A stretch of DNA of 64,000 nt, from positions 2,108,001-2,172,000 of the forward strand of contig CAVWWX010000002.1 of NCBI GenBank assembly GCA_963758845.1, in the 5' to 3' direction. Under the pieces are notes generated by a model. The model was given only the letters and a program-made list of their open reading frames with translations. It was not told where the DNA came from and did not search any database. The position numbers and the translations under genes are program-made. Positions 46,437 through 57,690 of this stretch are shown here, in pieces. Numbering within the stretch: the first letter of the stretch is position 1; each line of letters begins with the position of its first letter. The DNA comes from JBDTSW01 sp963758845. GTDB taxonomy: Bacteria > Actinomycetota > Thermoleophilia > Solirubrobacterales > 70-9.

Positions 46437-47567
46437 ATGCCGGTGCGCGCGACCAAGCGAGGCGACGAGCGGACCCCGCTGCAAGGCGAGTTCGACATCT
46501 TGGTCTGCGGCGCCAGTTTCGCCGGGCTGGCCGTGGCCCGCGAGCTGGCCGGGTCGGGCGCCAGGGTGTTGGTGATCGATCGCTACGAGATCGGCGAGCG
46601 CCAGACGTCGGCCTGCGCGGCGCCCACCGAGTGGCTCGCGAACCTGGGCCTGTCCGACTCGGTGCGCCAGACCTTCAGCGACCTCGTCGTCCACACCCCG
46701 CACGCCGACGTGCGCATGCGGCTGCCCTGGACCTTCTCGACGTTCGACTACCGCGAGCTGTGCGGGCTGCTGTGGGACCAGAGCGGCGAGGCGACCTTCG
46801 AGACCGCAAAGGTCGAGGGCCGCACCGGCACCGTCGTTCACACCGATCGCGGCGACCTCAGCGCCCCGCTCGTCGTCGACGGGCTGGGCTGGAGGCGGGT
46901 CCTGGCGGGCGGCGGCTTCCAGCCACCCGACGCGCCGCTTTCACGCGGGCTCGAGGTCCATCCCTGGGGCGCGAGCGACGAGCTCGAGATCTGGATCGAC
47001 CGGGGATACGTCCCCGCCGGCTACGGCTGGAGCTTCCCCGCGGCCGACGAGGTTCGGGTGGGCGTCGGGTCGTTCGACCCTCGCCACCACGTCAAGGAGC
47101 CCACCGTACGCCTGGCCACAGACCTCGACCACGACGCGGTCCGCTACCAGGGCAACTGGATTCCTCACCAGCTGCGCCCCGCCGCCGTGGACGGGATCTT
47201 CCTGGCTGGCGACTCCGCGGGCCACTGCCTGCCGCTGACGGCCGAGGGGATCCGCACCGCGCTCTACTTCGGGATCGCCTGCGGGCGCGAGCTGCGCGCC
47301 GTCGTCGAGGGCCGCAAGGACCGCGAGCAGGCGCTGCGCGACTACGCGTCCTTCTCTGCCTCGCACCGGTGGAAGTACGAGGCGATGCTGCGCGTCCAGC
47401 GACTGGTACCGCGGGTCGAGCCCCGCCTGCTGGGCCTGATGCTCCGCGGCATGGAGCGCAGGCGGTTCGTGGACTGGTCGTTCGGCCACTACCTCGAGAT
47501 CGCGCCGCCCAGCTTCGCGGGCCCGCCCCGCACCCCCTCCTCGCGCCCGCTCGCCGTCGCGGCTTAG
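46437..47567 (+). CDS. FAD-dependent oxidoreductase, geranylgeranyl reductase-like
   Basis: This 376-residue flavoprotein has an N-terminal dinucleotide motif, DILVCGASFAGLAVAREL (a variant of GxGxxG), and the second FAD motif LAGDSAGHCLPLTAEGIRTA. These place it with the geranylgeranyl reductase/digeranylgeranylglycerophospholipid reductase group, which hydrogenates isoprenoid chains. A mid-protein PAGYGWSFP matches the family. Quinone side-chain or carotenoid reduction is possible. It is divergent from rpsA. Confidence 0.8.
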   Translation: MPVRATKRGDERTPLQGEFDILVCGASFAGLAVARELAGSGARVLVIDRYEIGERQTSACAAPTEWLANLGLSDSVRQTFSDLVVHTPHADVRMRLPWTFSTFDYRELCGLLWDQSGEATFETAKVEGRTGTVVHTDRGDLSAPLVVDGLGWRRVLAGGGFQPPDAPLSRGLEVHPWGASDELEIWIDRGYVPAGYGWSFPAADEVRVGVGSFDPRHHVKEPTVRLATDLDHDAVRYQGNWIPHQLRPAAVDGIFLAGDSAGHCLPLTAEGIRTALYFGIACGRELRAVVEGRKDREQALRDYASFSASHRWKYEAMLRVQRLVPRVEPRLLGLMLRGMERRRFVDWSFGHYLEIAPPSFAGPPRTPSSRPLAVAA

Positions 47568-47577
47568 GCCGGCCGCC

Positions 47578-48015
47578 TCAGCGGACGATCAGGAACGTCC
47601 CGGCGAGCAGCAGGCCGACGCCCAGCATGCGCTCCCAGGTGATCGGTGTCTCCTCGAGCCCGAGGACCCCCATGCGGTCGATCACGACCGAGGCCGTGAG
47701 CTGGCCGGTGATCGTGGCCGCCGCGACGCCGCCGGCGCCGATCGAGCTGACGACGACGAGGGCCGTGAACACGTACGCGGCACCCAGCACCCCGCCCAGC
47801 AGGTAGTACCAGGGGACGTCGAAGGTCGAGCCCAGGCCGCCGCCCTGGCCGCTGATGCCGACGATCGCTGCCAGGAGCAACGTGCCCACGGCGAACGACA
47901 CGAGCGCCGCGGCGATGTTGCCGGTCTCCTTGCCCAGGCCGGCGTTGATCGCCGGCTGCAGGGCGATCAGCCCACCGACCATCGCCATCAGGCTTACGGC
48001 AACGCCTCGATCCAT
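47578..48015 (-). CDS. DMT-family transporter (DUF606/YdcZ type)
   Basis: This 145-residue protein has about five membrane helices and the DUF606 features GLIALQPAINAGLGK and ASVVIDRMGVLG. The short length is that of one EamA-like half, so it probably works as a dimer. The substrate is unknown. It converges with the flavoprotein gene ten bases away and has a 168-base upstream gap shared with polA. Confidence 0.85.
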   Translation of the reverse strand: MDRGVAVSLMAMVGGLIALQPAINAGLGKETGNIAAALVSFAVGTLLLAAIVGISGQGGGLGSTFDVPWYYLLGGVLGAAYVFTALVVVSSIGAGGVAAATITGQLTASVVIDRMGVLGLEETPITWERMLGVGLLLAGTFLIVR

Positions 48016-48183
48016 CGTCCGCGATCGTAACGGCGTCCGCGCGTGCCGCCGATGTGTGAGAGACCGCCCCCTACCGTGTTACGGGTACAGGAGACCTGCA
48101 CGATTGAGGCCTGGATCCCTTAGCCGGCCCGTCGCCAAGGCGGTACTGCGAACGCAGTCGGACGACCGCCTCGGACGGATGGC

Positions 48184-50837
48184 CTACTTCGCGGCCAGCC
48201 AGTCCGCGCCGATGCCGATGTCGACGGTCAGCGGCGGATCGAGATCGAAAGCGGCGCACATCTCGTCGCGCATCAGTTCGCTTGCCGGCTCCATCTCGGC
48301 CTCGGGGCCCTCGAACAGGAGCTCGTCGTGGATCTGGAGGATCAGCCGGGTCTCGAGCCCAGACCCGGCCAGCGCCGCCTGGCAGCGAACCATGGCGACC
48401 TTGATGATGTCGGCCGCCGTTCCCTGGATCACGGTGTTGACCGCGAGGCGCTCGCCAAGCAGGCGGCGCTGGCGCTGTGACGAGCGCAACTCGGGCACCA
48501 GGCGGCGTCGGCCCATCAGCGTCTTCACCAGGCCCTCCTGCTCGGCGCGCTCGATCGTTGCGTCGATGAACCGCTTCACGGCCGGGAACCGATCGAAGTA
48601 ACGGGCGATGTAGGCGCCCGCCTCCTCGCGCGAGATCTGAAGGCGATCGGCCAGCCCGAAGTCCGAGAGCCCGTAGGCGATCCCGTAGTTGACCATCTTC
48701 GCCTTCGAGCGCTCGGCCGGCCCCACCTCCGACGGGTCGATTCGCAGCACCTCGGCCGCGGTCTCAGCGTGCACGTCCTCGCCCGAGGCAAAGATCTCGC
48801 GCAGCACGTCCTCGCCGGCGACATGGGCCAGGACCCGCAGCTCGACCTGGTTGTAGTCGCACGACAGCAGGTGCCAGCCGGGCTCGGTGACGAAGCACGA
48901 GCGCACCGGCCGCCCCACCTCGGAGCGGATCGGGATGTTCTGGAGGTTCGGGTTGGTGCTCGAGAGGCGTCCCGTGGCGGCGGTCACCTGGTTGAACGTC
49001 GTGTGGATCCTGCCGTCGTCACCGATCAACTCGGGCAGCGAGTCGAGATAGGTGTTCTTGAGCTTGGTCAGCTCGCGCCAGGCCTCGACCTTGGCGACGA
49101 TCTCGTGCTCGTCGCGGATCTGTGCGAGGACCCGTGCGTCGGTCGAGAAGCCGGTCTTGCCGCGCCGTTTCTTGGTCAGCCCGAGCTCGTTGAAGAAGAC
49201 CTCGGCGAGCTGCTGCGGCGAGCCGATCGTGAACTCGTGGCCCGCCAGGTCGAAGATCTCGGCCTGCAGCTCGGCGATCCGCTCGGTCATCCCCTGGCCG
49301 ATCTCCGCCAGCCGCTCGGCGTCGACGCGAATGCCGACCCGCTCCATGGCCGAGAGCACCTCGACCAGCGGCAGCTCGACCTCGTGCAGGAGGGGCTCGA
49401 GGCCGAACTCCTCGAGCCGCTCGCGCTGGCGGGCCGCCAGCTCGTGGGTCAGGCGAGCGTCGACCGCCGGGTCGCCCGCCGCCTCGCCCTCCTCGGCCTC
49501 CAGCGACATCTGGCCCTTCTCGGCGCCTGCGGGCGCGGCGGCGAGGCCCGCGTCGGCGGCCAGCTCGTGAAGCGCGTAGACCCGCCGCGCGGGGTCGATC
49601 AGGTAGGCGGCGACCATCGTGTCGTGGGCGAGCTCGAAGCTCTCCTCGGCGGCCGAGAGGATCCCGGTCCCGCCCTCGCCGCCCAGGCCCTTGGCGTCGT
49701 GGGCGACGAGCGGGCGCTTGCCGAGGTCCGCGGCCAGCGCGACGAGGTCGGTCGCGCCGCCGGTGATCACGCGCTCGCCGTCGGTGGCGCCGAAGCGCCC
49801 GGCGATGATCGCCATCGCCGCCGGCCCCTCGGCGAGGTCGGAGAGCGAGCCCTCCTGGGCCTCGACCTGGATCGTCTCGTCGACCTCGCGGTCGGGGACG
49901 ATCTCGTCGAACTCCTCCTCCAGCCGCGCGATGACCTGGCGCAGCTCGAACTCGGCCGCCACGTCGCGCAGCCGCGAGCGATCCGGCGCCTTGCGGAGCG
50001 AGTCGGCAGGGTCGATCGGCACGTCGACGTCGTACTGGAGGGTGGCGAGCTGCTTCGAGACTCGCGCGTCGTCGGCGTGGTTGGTGAGGTTCTCCTTGCG
50101 CTTGGCGCCCGAGATCTCGTCGACCGAGTCCAGCACCGCCTCCAGCGAGCCGAACCTCTGCAGCAGCTGGGCGGCCGTCTTGTCCCCGATCCCCGGGACG
50201 CCCGGAATGTTGTCCGACGTGTCACCCTTCAGCCCGATCAGGTCGGGCACCAGCTCGGGCGGCGACGCCATAGCGATCGACCACGCCTTCGTGGTCGTAG
50301 ATCCGGGTGTCGGTGACGCCGCGCGAGGTGGTCATCACGCGGATCCCGTCGCCGACCACCTGGTAGACGTCGCGATCGCCGGAGACGACCATCACGGGGA
50401 TTCCCTGGCCGCTTGCCTGCCTTGCCAGGGTGCCGATGACGTCGTCGGCCTCGTAGCCGTCGACCTTGACGTTGGTGAAGCCGAAGGCCTCGGCGAGCGG
50501 AGCCAGGTGAGGCCACTGCTCCTTCAGCAGGTCCGGGCGGGACTTGCGCTGGGCCTTGTACTCGGAGTACTGCTTCTCACGGCCCGACCAGCCCGCGTCC
50601 CAGGCCACGATGACGCCCTTCGGCTTGAAGTCGGTCAGCAGCTTCACCATCATCGACGCGAAGCCGTAGATCGCGTTCGTGGGGCGCCCGTCTGCGGTGG
50701 CGATCGACTCGGGCAGCGCGAAGAACGCCCGGTAGGCCAGCGAGTTGCCGTCGATCAGGAAGAGCTCGTCGTCGCGAGCCTCCTCGGGGCCGGCCTTCTT
50801 CCCCGGCTTCGGCTTCGCGCTGGCGGCACCCGCTCAT
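48184..50837 (-). CDS. polA: DNA polymerase I, two frameshifts
   Basis: A polymerase of about 883 residues. The 5'-3' exonuclease domain (DELFLIDGNSLAYRAFFALP, VKVDGYEADDVIGTLA, VVSGDRDVYQVV) is split by an extra G near 50270 and a missing base near 50830, just after the ATG at 50837. The polymerase domain is intact: TGRLSSTNPNLQNIP, LLSCDYNQVELRVLAH, MVNYGIAYGLSDFG and the palm QIHDELLFE. The middle 3'-5' exonuclease-like domain lacks the DxE metal ligands, so proofreading is probably absent. The O-helix has Tyr where E. coli has Phe762. Disruption of an essential gene points to sequence error. Confidence 0.92.
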
Positions 50838-50884
50838 CCTAGGGCCGCCGCGTCGCCCTGTTCGAGCAGGGGGTGAGCCTCGCT

Positions 50885-50986
50885 ATGACCATCTGCGGAT
50901 CATGCGAGAGCTGCCGCCATGTGAAGCAGACCACTCGGCCTGTCGTGAGCACCGCCCCCGCGCTCGAGCCAAGGCGGCTCCTATGA
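50885..50986 (+). CDS. Possible short Cys-rich ORF or remnant
   Basis: This 33-residue frame begins MTICGSCESCRHVKQTTR. The CESCRHV segment resembles the CDSCVHQ block of the small protein at 2063-2236, but the rest does not continue the family pattern. A frameshift after TTR would give a different Arg-rich tail. It could be a decayed second copy. It fills most of the 158-base gap between polA and the malic enzyme. Confidence 0.3.
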   Translation: MTICGSCESCRHVKQTTRPVVSTAPALEPRRLL

Positions 50987-50996
50987 TGCCTCGGCC

Positions 50997-52463
<1,467 letters not shown>

Positions 52464-52520
52464 TCGTTAGCCTTGCCATGCCCGTGGGTAGGCGAGCATC
52501 GATCTTGGCGGGCAACCGAC

Positions 52521-53447
52521 ATGAGGGTCCTCATCACCGGAGCGAGCGGGATGATCGGCTCGGCCGTCGCGGACGCGCTGCTCGCCCGCGGCAACGAGGT
52601 CGTCGGCCTCAGCCGGGATCCCGAAGCGCGCGCGAAGCAGGCAACCCGCACCGTCACCTGGCATCCCTGGGAGCCGGCCACCGAGCGCCCGCCCGACGGC
52701 GGCGCTGGCCGGCGTGGACGCCGTCGTCAACCTGATCGGCGAGGAGATCAACCAGCGGCTCACCGCCGAGGCCAAGCAGCGGATCCGCGATAGCCGCATC
52801 CGCGCCACCAAGAACCTCGTCGACGGCATGACCGCGGCCGCCGACGGGCCCCGGGTTCTGGTCAGCCAGTCTGCCGTGGGCTACTACGGCGACCGCGGCG
52901 AGGCGATGATCGACGAGTCGACGCCGCCCGGCGAGGGCTTCCTGGCAGAGATCCCGGTGCGAGTGGGAGAACGCCGCGCCGCGAGGCCGAGCAGTCCGGG
53001 ATCCGCGTCGCGATCTTTCGCACGGGGCTGGTGCTCGACCCCGAGGGCGGCCTCCTGAAGCAGCTCCTGCTGCCGTTCAAGCTGGGCGTCGGCGGCCCGC
53101 TGGCGGGCGGCGACTGGTACATGCCGTGGATCCACCGCGACGACGAGGTCGGCCTGTTGATCTGGGGCGCTCGAGAACGCCGCAGGCCACCGGCGACCTC
53201 AACGCGTCGCGCGCCGAACCCGGTGACCAACCGGGAGTTCTCGAAGGCGCTCGGCAAGGTGCTGCGCCGGCCGTCGTTCGCCCCCGCGCCGAAGTTCGCG
53301 CATCAGCGCTCTGCGCGGCGCCGGAGCTGGCGGACGCGATCACTCGACAGCCACTGCGCGTCGTGCCCCGGCGGGCGCTCGACCTGGGCTACGAGTTCCG
53401 CTGGCCGGATCTCGAGCCGGCGCTGCGCGACCTGCTCGGGTCGCTGA
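52521..53447 (+). pseudogene. TIGR01777-family SDR epimerase, several frameshifts
   Basis: The intended protein has about 308 residues. The ATG at 52521 gives MRVLITGASGMIGSAVADAL with the Rossmann GxxGxxG. Further pieces, in different frames, are VVNLIGEEINQRLTAEAKQR, SQSAVGYYGDRGEAM with the catalytic-type YYG, LLPFKLGVGGPLAGGDWYMP and a C-terminal DUF1731-like part ending PLRVVPRRALDLGYEFRWPD. It belongs with the cell-division-inhibitor SulA-like epimerases (YfcH); the substrate is unknown. Shifts occur near 52700, 52970, 53170 and 53310. Confidence 0.75.
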
Positions 53448-53450
53448 GGC

Positions 53451-54159
53451 TCACCGGGCCGGCTGGGCCCGGCCCACGTCGTCGATCGAGTAGGAGCCGA
53501 GCGGCGAGTCGCGCTCGCCGGTCGCCAGAAACGCCTCGACGACGGAGGCGCGGTCGAGCGGGTCATCCGCCCGGTCGATCGCGTCCAGCACGAGCGCCAT
53601 GGCCTCCGCCCCCAGCTCCTCCGGGTCGCCATCGAGGCCGGCGAGCGTCCCGAAGGTGCGCGACCCCGGTGGGCTGCGTCTCGGGCGGCACCTCGTCGGA
53701 GCCTTCGAACGGAGCGACCAGCTCGACGTCGCCGGCGCCCGGTCGAGACCTGCAGCAGGCGGGCGTCGTTGGTGATCGGCAGCGAGGTGAGCGTGGTCGC
53801 CGAGTCGAGCTCGCCGATGTAGGCGATCGCGGTCGAGTCCTGGGTCGCCTGCCGGGCGTTGCCGCGGCGGCTCGGACCGAGGTCCTCCCCGGCAGGGGCC
53901 GGATCGTCGCCACCCGTATCCGGGCCGGTGTCCAAGACGACGACCTCGACCGCAACGCCGGCCGCCTCGCCCCCCGCGCCGGCGAGCTGGCCTTCGCGCC
54001 CCGTCGGTCACGGCCTGCCCCTCGCGCGCGTCCGGGCCGCTGAGCGGGGCGCTGACGTAGACGGTCAGCGTCGGGTCGCCGGATACCTCCTCGCCACCAC
54101 CGCAGCCCGCTCGCGGCGACGAGCGCCAGCAGCGCTGCCGCGCCGGCCGCAACGCGCAT
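53451..54159 (-). pseudogene. Shortened Leu/Ile/Val-binding-type lipoprotein, several frameshifts
   Basis: From ATG 54159 the mended product starts MRVAAGAAALLALVAASGCG, a lipoprotein signal. TLTVYVSAPLSGPDAREGQA follows, the usual opening of branched-chain amino-acid binding proteins, then IAYIGELDSATTLTSLPITN. It then goes almost directly to the C-terminal pattern EAMALVLDAIDRADD and RDSPLGSYSIDDVG. The total of about 235 residues is much shorter than the usual 370-400, so the central part of the second lobe seems to be missing. Its start overlaps the phosphofructokinase stop (TGATG). Several one-base shifts make the exact protein uncertain. Confidence 0.6.
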
Positions 54160-55190
54160 CAACCGAAGAAGACCTCGGCCTCGCGGTAGAGCTCGGGCGG
54201 GACCAGCTTCAGCTCGGCGGTCGCGTCGGCCAGGGGCACGAGCTCGATGTCGGTGCCCCGAAGGGCCGTCATCTTGCCCCAGCTCCCCGCATGCGCCGCG
54301 TCGATCGCGTGGAGGCCGAACCGCGTCGCCAGCACCCGGTCGAACGCGCGTCGGGGTGCCGCCGCGCTGAACGTGGCCGAGCACGGTGGCCCGCGCCTCG
54401 TGGCCGGTGCGCCCCTCGATCTCGGCCTCCAGCCACTGGCCGATCCCGCCCAGGCGGGCGTGGCCGAAGGCGTCCGGTGACCGTCGGGTCGGCGATCGGC
54501 ATCCCGCCCTTCGGCTCGGCGCCCTCGGAGACGACGACGATCGGCGCGTACTGGCTCTCGAATCGCTGCACGATGTAGTTCGCAGACCCGGTCGAGGTCG
54601 AACGGCATGCTCGGGGATCAGGATCACGTTGGCGCCGCCGGAGAGGCCGGCGTGCAGCGCGATCCAGCCGGCGTGGCGGCCCATGACCTCCACGATCAGG
54701 GTGCGCTTGTGGCTCTCGGCCGTCGTGTGCAGGCGGTCGATCGAGCCCATCGCGATGTTGACCGCCGTGTCGAAGCCGAAGGTGTAGTCGGTGGCGCCGA
54801 GGTCGTTGTCGATCGTCTTCGGCACGCCGACCACGGCCACGCCCTCGGCGTGCAGCCGAGTCGCGACTCCCAGGGTGTCCTCGCCGCCGATCGCGATCAG
54901 GCCCTCGACGCCATCGCGCTGGAGGGTGGCCCGCACGCGCTCGATGCCGTCCTCCTCCGTGACGGGGTTCGTGCGCGACGAGCCCAGGATCGTGCCGCCG
55001 CGCGGGAGGATCCCCCGCACGTCGGCGATCTCGAGCGGGCGCGTGATGCCCTCCAGCGGGCCTCGCCAGCCGTCGCGATAGCCGACGAAGTCATGACCGT
55101 AGTCGGCCCGACGCCCTTGCGCACCACCGCCCGAATCACGGCGTTCAGCCCAGGACAATCCCCTCCTCCGGTGAGTACTCCCAGTCGCAC
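54159..55190 (-). pseudogene. 6-phosphofructokinase with PPi-type residues, several frameshifts
   Basis: The mended product has about 343 residues and starts at GTG 55190 (VRLGVLTGGGDCPGLNAVI). The specificity positions read GGEDTLGVA and PKTIDNDLG: the Asp and Lys match pyrophosphate-dependent enzymes, whereas ATP enzymes have Gly at both. AMGSIDRLHTTAESHKR and VEVMGRHAGWIA follow, then in other frames YAPIVVVSEGAEP, GHVQRGGTPT and FDRVLATRFG. Shifts lie near 55105, 54605, 54580, 54475 and 54350. It phosphorylates fructose 6-phosphate. PPi use is predicted from the two residues, not shown. Confidence 0.82.
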
Positions 55191-55250
55191 CCCGCCCAAG
55201 ATACGCAGGTGTGGATAGGCTCGCCGCCCAGCCGCGCAAGAGGAGGACAG

Positions 55251-56792
55251 TTGACTCACACGAGCCCTGCCCCAAGCGTCGAGATCGCCGACGACGAACA
55301 TCGCCTCGCACGTACTCGCGGGCGTCGACGACAACAAGGTGGTGCTGGTCGACGGGCCCTCACGGCGCGAGATCACGGGCGCCGAGTTCCGCGGGGCCGT
55401 CAACGGGCTGGCGGCTGGCCTTCACGCCCGTGGCATCGGCCGCGGCGACGTGGTCGCCCTGTTCATGCCCAACATTCCCGAGTACGCGATCGCCTTCCAC
55501 GGCGTCTGCGCCGCCGGCGCCGCGAACACCACGGCCAACCCCCTCTACACGCCCCGCGAGCTGGCCCATCAGCTCCGCGACTCGGGTGCCCAGCTCCTGA
55601 TCACGGTGCCGCCGTGCCTTGACGTTGCTCGCGAGGCGGCAAGCGAGGTCGAGCCTCGAGCACATCTTCGTCGTCGGCGAGGCCGAGGGCGCGAGCCCCC
55701 TTCACGGACCTGATCGGCGACCCGGCGGACGCGCCGTCGGCCGCGATCGATCCGGGCGAGGACCTGGCGGTGCTCCCGTACTCGAGCGGCACGACCGGGC
55801 TGCCCAAGGGCGTGATGCTGACGCACCGCAACCTCGTCGCGAACCTGACCCAGACGCAGGCCACCCTGGCGACCGGGGCCGACGACGTGCTGATCGCGGT
55901 GCTGCCGTTCTTCCACATCTACGGCCAGACGGTGATCATGAACCTGGGCCTGCGCGCCGGTGCCACGATCGTGACCATGCCGAGGTTCGACCTCGAGCAG
56001 TTCCTGTCGCTGATCGAGCACCGGGCCGTCACCCGTGCCTACGTCGTGCCGCCGATCGCACTCGCCCTGGCCAAGCACCCGGCGATCGACGAGGCCGACC
56101 TCTCCTCGCTCGAGCTGATCATGTCCGGCGCGGCCCCGCTGGGCTCCGAGCTGGCGGACCAGGTGGCCAAGCGGGTCGGCTGCCCCGTCATGCAGGGCTA
56201 CGGGATGACCGAGACCAGCCCCGTCACGCACCTCGTGCCGCCCGACCAGAGCGAGGGGCGCGGTGGCAAGATCGGGATGCCTCTCCCCGACACCGAGGCC
56301 CGCATCGTCGATCCGGAGAGCGGCGATGACGCCGAGCGCGGCGAGCTGTGGATCCGCGGCCCGCAGGTGATGAAGGGCTACCTCAACAACGCCGAGGCGA
56401 CGGCCGACACGATCGACGGCGACGGCTGGCTCCACACGGGCGACGTGGCCGAGGTGGACGACGAGGGGCACTTCGAGATCGTCGACCGCCTGAAGGAGCT
56501 GATCAAGTACAAGGGCTTCCAGGTGCCTCCGGCCGAGCTCGAGGCCCTGCTGCTTACGCATCCCAAGGTCACCGACGCCGCCGTGATCGGCATCCCCGAC
56601 GACGAGGCCGGCGAGCTGCCGAAGGCGTTCGTCGTGGCCGGCGACGACGTCACGGACGAGGAGATCATGGAGTTCATCGCCGGCCAGGTGTCGCCGCAGA
56701 AGCGGGTGCGCCTGGTCGAGCGGATCGGCGAGATCCCGAAGTCCGCCTCCGGCAAGATCCTGCGGCGGGTGCTCGCCGAGCGGGAGCGCTGA
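55251..56792 (+). pseudogene. 4-coumarate--CoA ligase-like acyl-CoA synthetase, about three frameshifts
   Basis: This adenylate-forming enzyme of about 513 residues starts at TTG 55251 right after AGGAGGACAG. Shifts near 55290, 55655 and 55695 disturb the first 160 residues. From 55770 the frame is intact and shows the AMP motif LPYSSGTTGLPKGVM, QGYGMTETSPV, GWLHTGDVA, VDRLKELIKYKGFQVPPAE and the catalytic Lys in SASGKILRRVL. It activates an aromatic or fatty acid to its CoA ester; the pocket does not let me choose. It stands alone, divergent from the phosphofructokinase. Confidence 0.85.
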
Positions 56793-56795
56793 GGC

Positions 56796-57371
56796 TCAGG
56801 CGCGCAGCGCGGCAAGGCGCGAGCGCAGGAACTCGTCGGCTGCGACAGCGGGATCGGGCGCCGCGGCGAGGTCGGCGTAGCTCAGCTCGGCGCCGTTGAA
56901 GGAGGGCGCGTCCCAGAGCTCCCCCTCGACCTCGGCCCAGGGCCCCACGTAGAGGTAGGGCTGGTCGTGGGTCTCGTCGCCCGGCGAGGCGCCGAAATTG
57001 GCGCGGGCGCCGGCCTGCTCCGACCCGGCCTCGAACGCGAGATCGAAGTGCTCGGGCCAGAGGTTGATCTGTGAGGCATCGGCCGCCACCGGAAGCCCGT
57101 CGAGGACGCGGCGCAGAGCGACGTCGGAGAACTCGTAGAAATCGGCCAGGCCGCTGGCCGCGACCGGGTCGATCGCGAGCGGCGAGGCGTCCGCCGGCGG
57201 CCCGTCGGGAAGCAGCTCGCCACCGAGCTTTGCGCCCGCGTCGGCCAAGCTCGTCAGCGCTATCCGCTCGTCGTCGCCGGCGCGTGAGACGACCAGCTCG
57301 GTCCCGTCCACCCGCACCTGCACCTCCACGCCGCCGAGGTCGAAGGCGGGCGTGCCGAAGCCGCCGGGCAT
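56796..57371 (-). CDS. DUF5996-like or unclassified conserved protein, N terminus uncertain
   Basis: From ATG 57371 the 191-residue product includes MPGGFGTPAFDLGG, INLWPEHFDLAFEAG, ANFGASPGDETHDQPYLYVG and a C-terminal helical end. The pattern is that of a conserved actinobacterial hypothetical protein. I cannot assign a family with confidence and the DUF5996 similarity is weak. Homologous-looking sequence continues upstream to about 57490 (AIVSLQTDLPATFSETREAL) with no usual start codon, so the true start may be hidden by a base error. The function is unknown. Confidence 0.6.
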   Translation of the reverse strand: MPGGFGTPAFDLGGVEVQVRVDGTELVVSRAGDDERIALTSLADAGAKLGGELLPDGPPADASPLAIDPVAASGLADFYEFSDVALRRVLDGLPVAADASQINLWPEHFDLAFEAGSEQAGARANFGASPGDETHDQPYLYVGPWAEVEGELWDAPSFNGAELSYADLAAAPDPAVAADEFLRSRLAALRA

Positions 57372-57512
57372 CTGGCGGAGCGCGATCTCGTTGTGCGGCT
57401 TGCGGGCCGGAGCTACGAGCTGCTCGGCGACGCGGTGAAGCGCCTCGCGCGTCTCCGAGAAGGTCGCGGGCAGGTCGGTTTGGAGCGAGACGATGGCCGC
57501 GGCCGACCTGGT

Positions 57513-57680
57513 CTAGGAACTGGGGCGCAGGCGCTCGAAGATCGGCTGCGCCCAGCGGTCGAGCACGCCGTTGAAGAGGAAGAAGAGGAAGATCAGCGAG
57601 CTCACTGTGCCGCCGAGCCCGAAGGCGTAGGCGATCATGAACGCGACGGCCCCGACGAGGGCGAAGATCAGCATCCGCAT
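57513..57680 (-). CDS. 55-residue two-helix membrane protein
   Basis: The ATG at 57680 starts MRMLIFALVGAVAFMIAYAF, followed by GTVSSLIFLFFLFNGVLDRW and a short charged end, FERLRPSS. Two membrane helices fill most of the protein. It lies immediately downstream of trpA and upstream of a conserved hypothetical gene on the same strand, with a ten-base gap to trpA, so it may be the last gene of the trpFBA unit. The function is unknown. Confidence 0.6.
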   Translation of the reverse strand: MRMLIFALVGAVAFMIAYAFGLGGTVSSLIFLFFLFNGVLDRWAQPIFERLRPSS

Positions 57681-57690
57681 GGCCGGCAGC

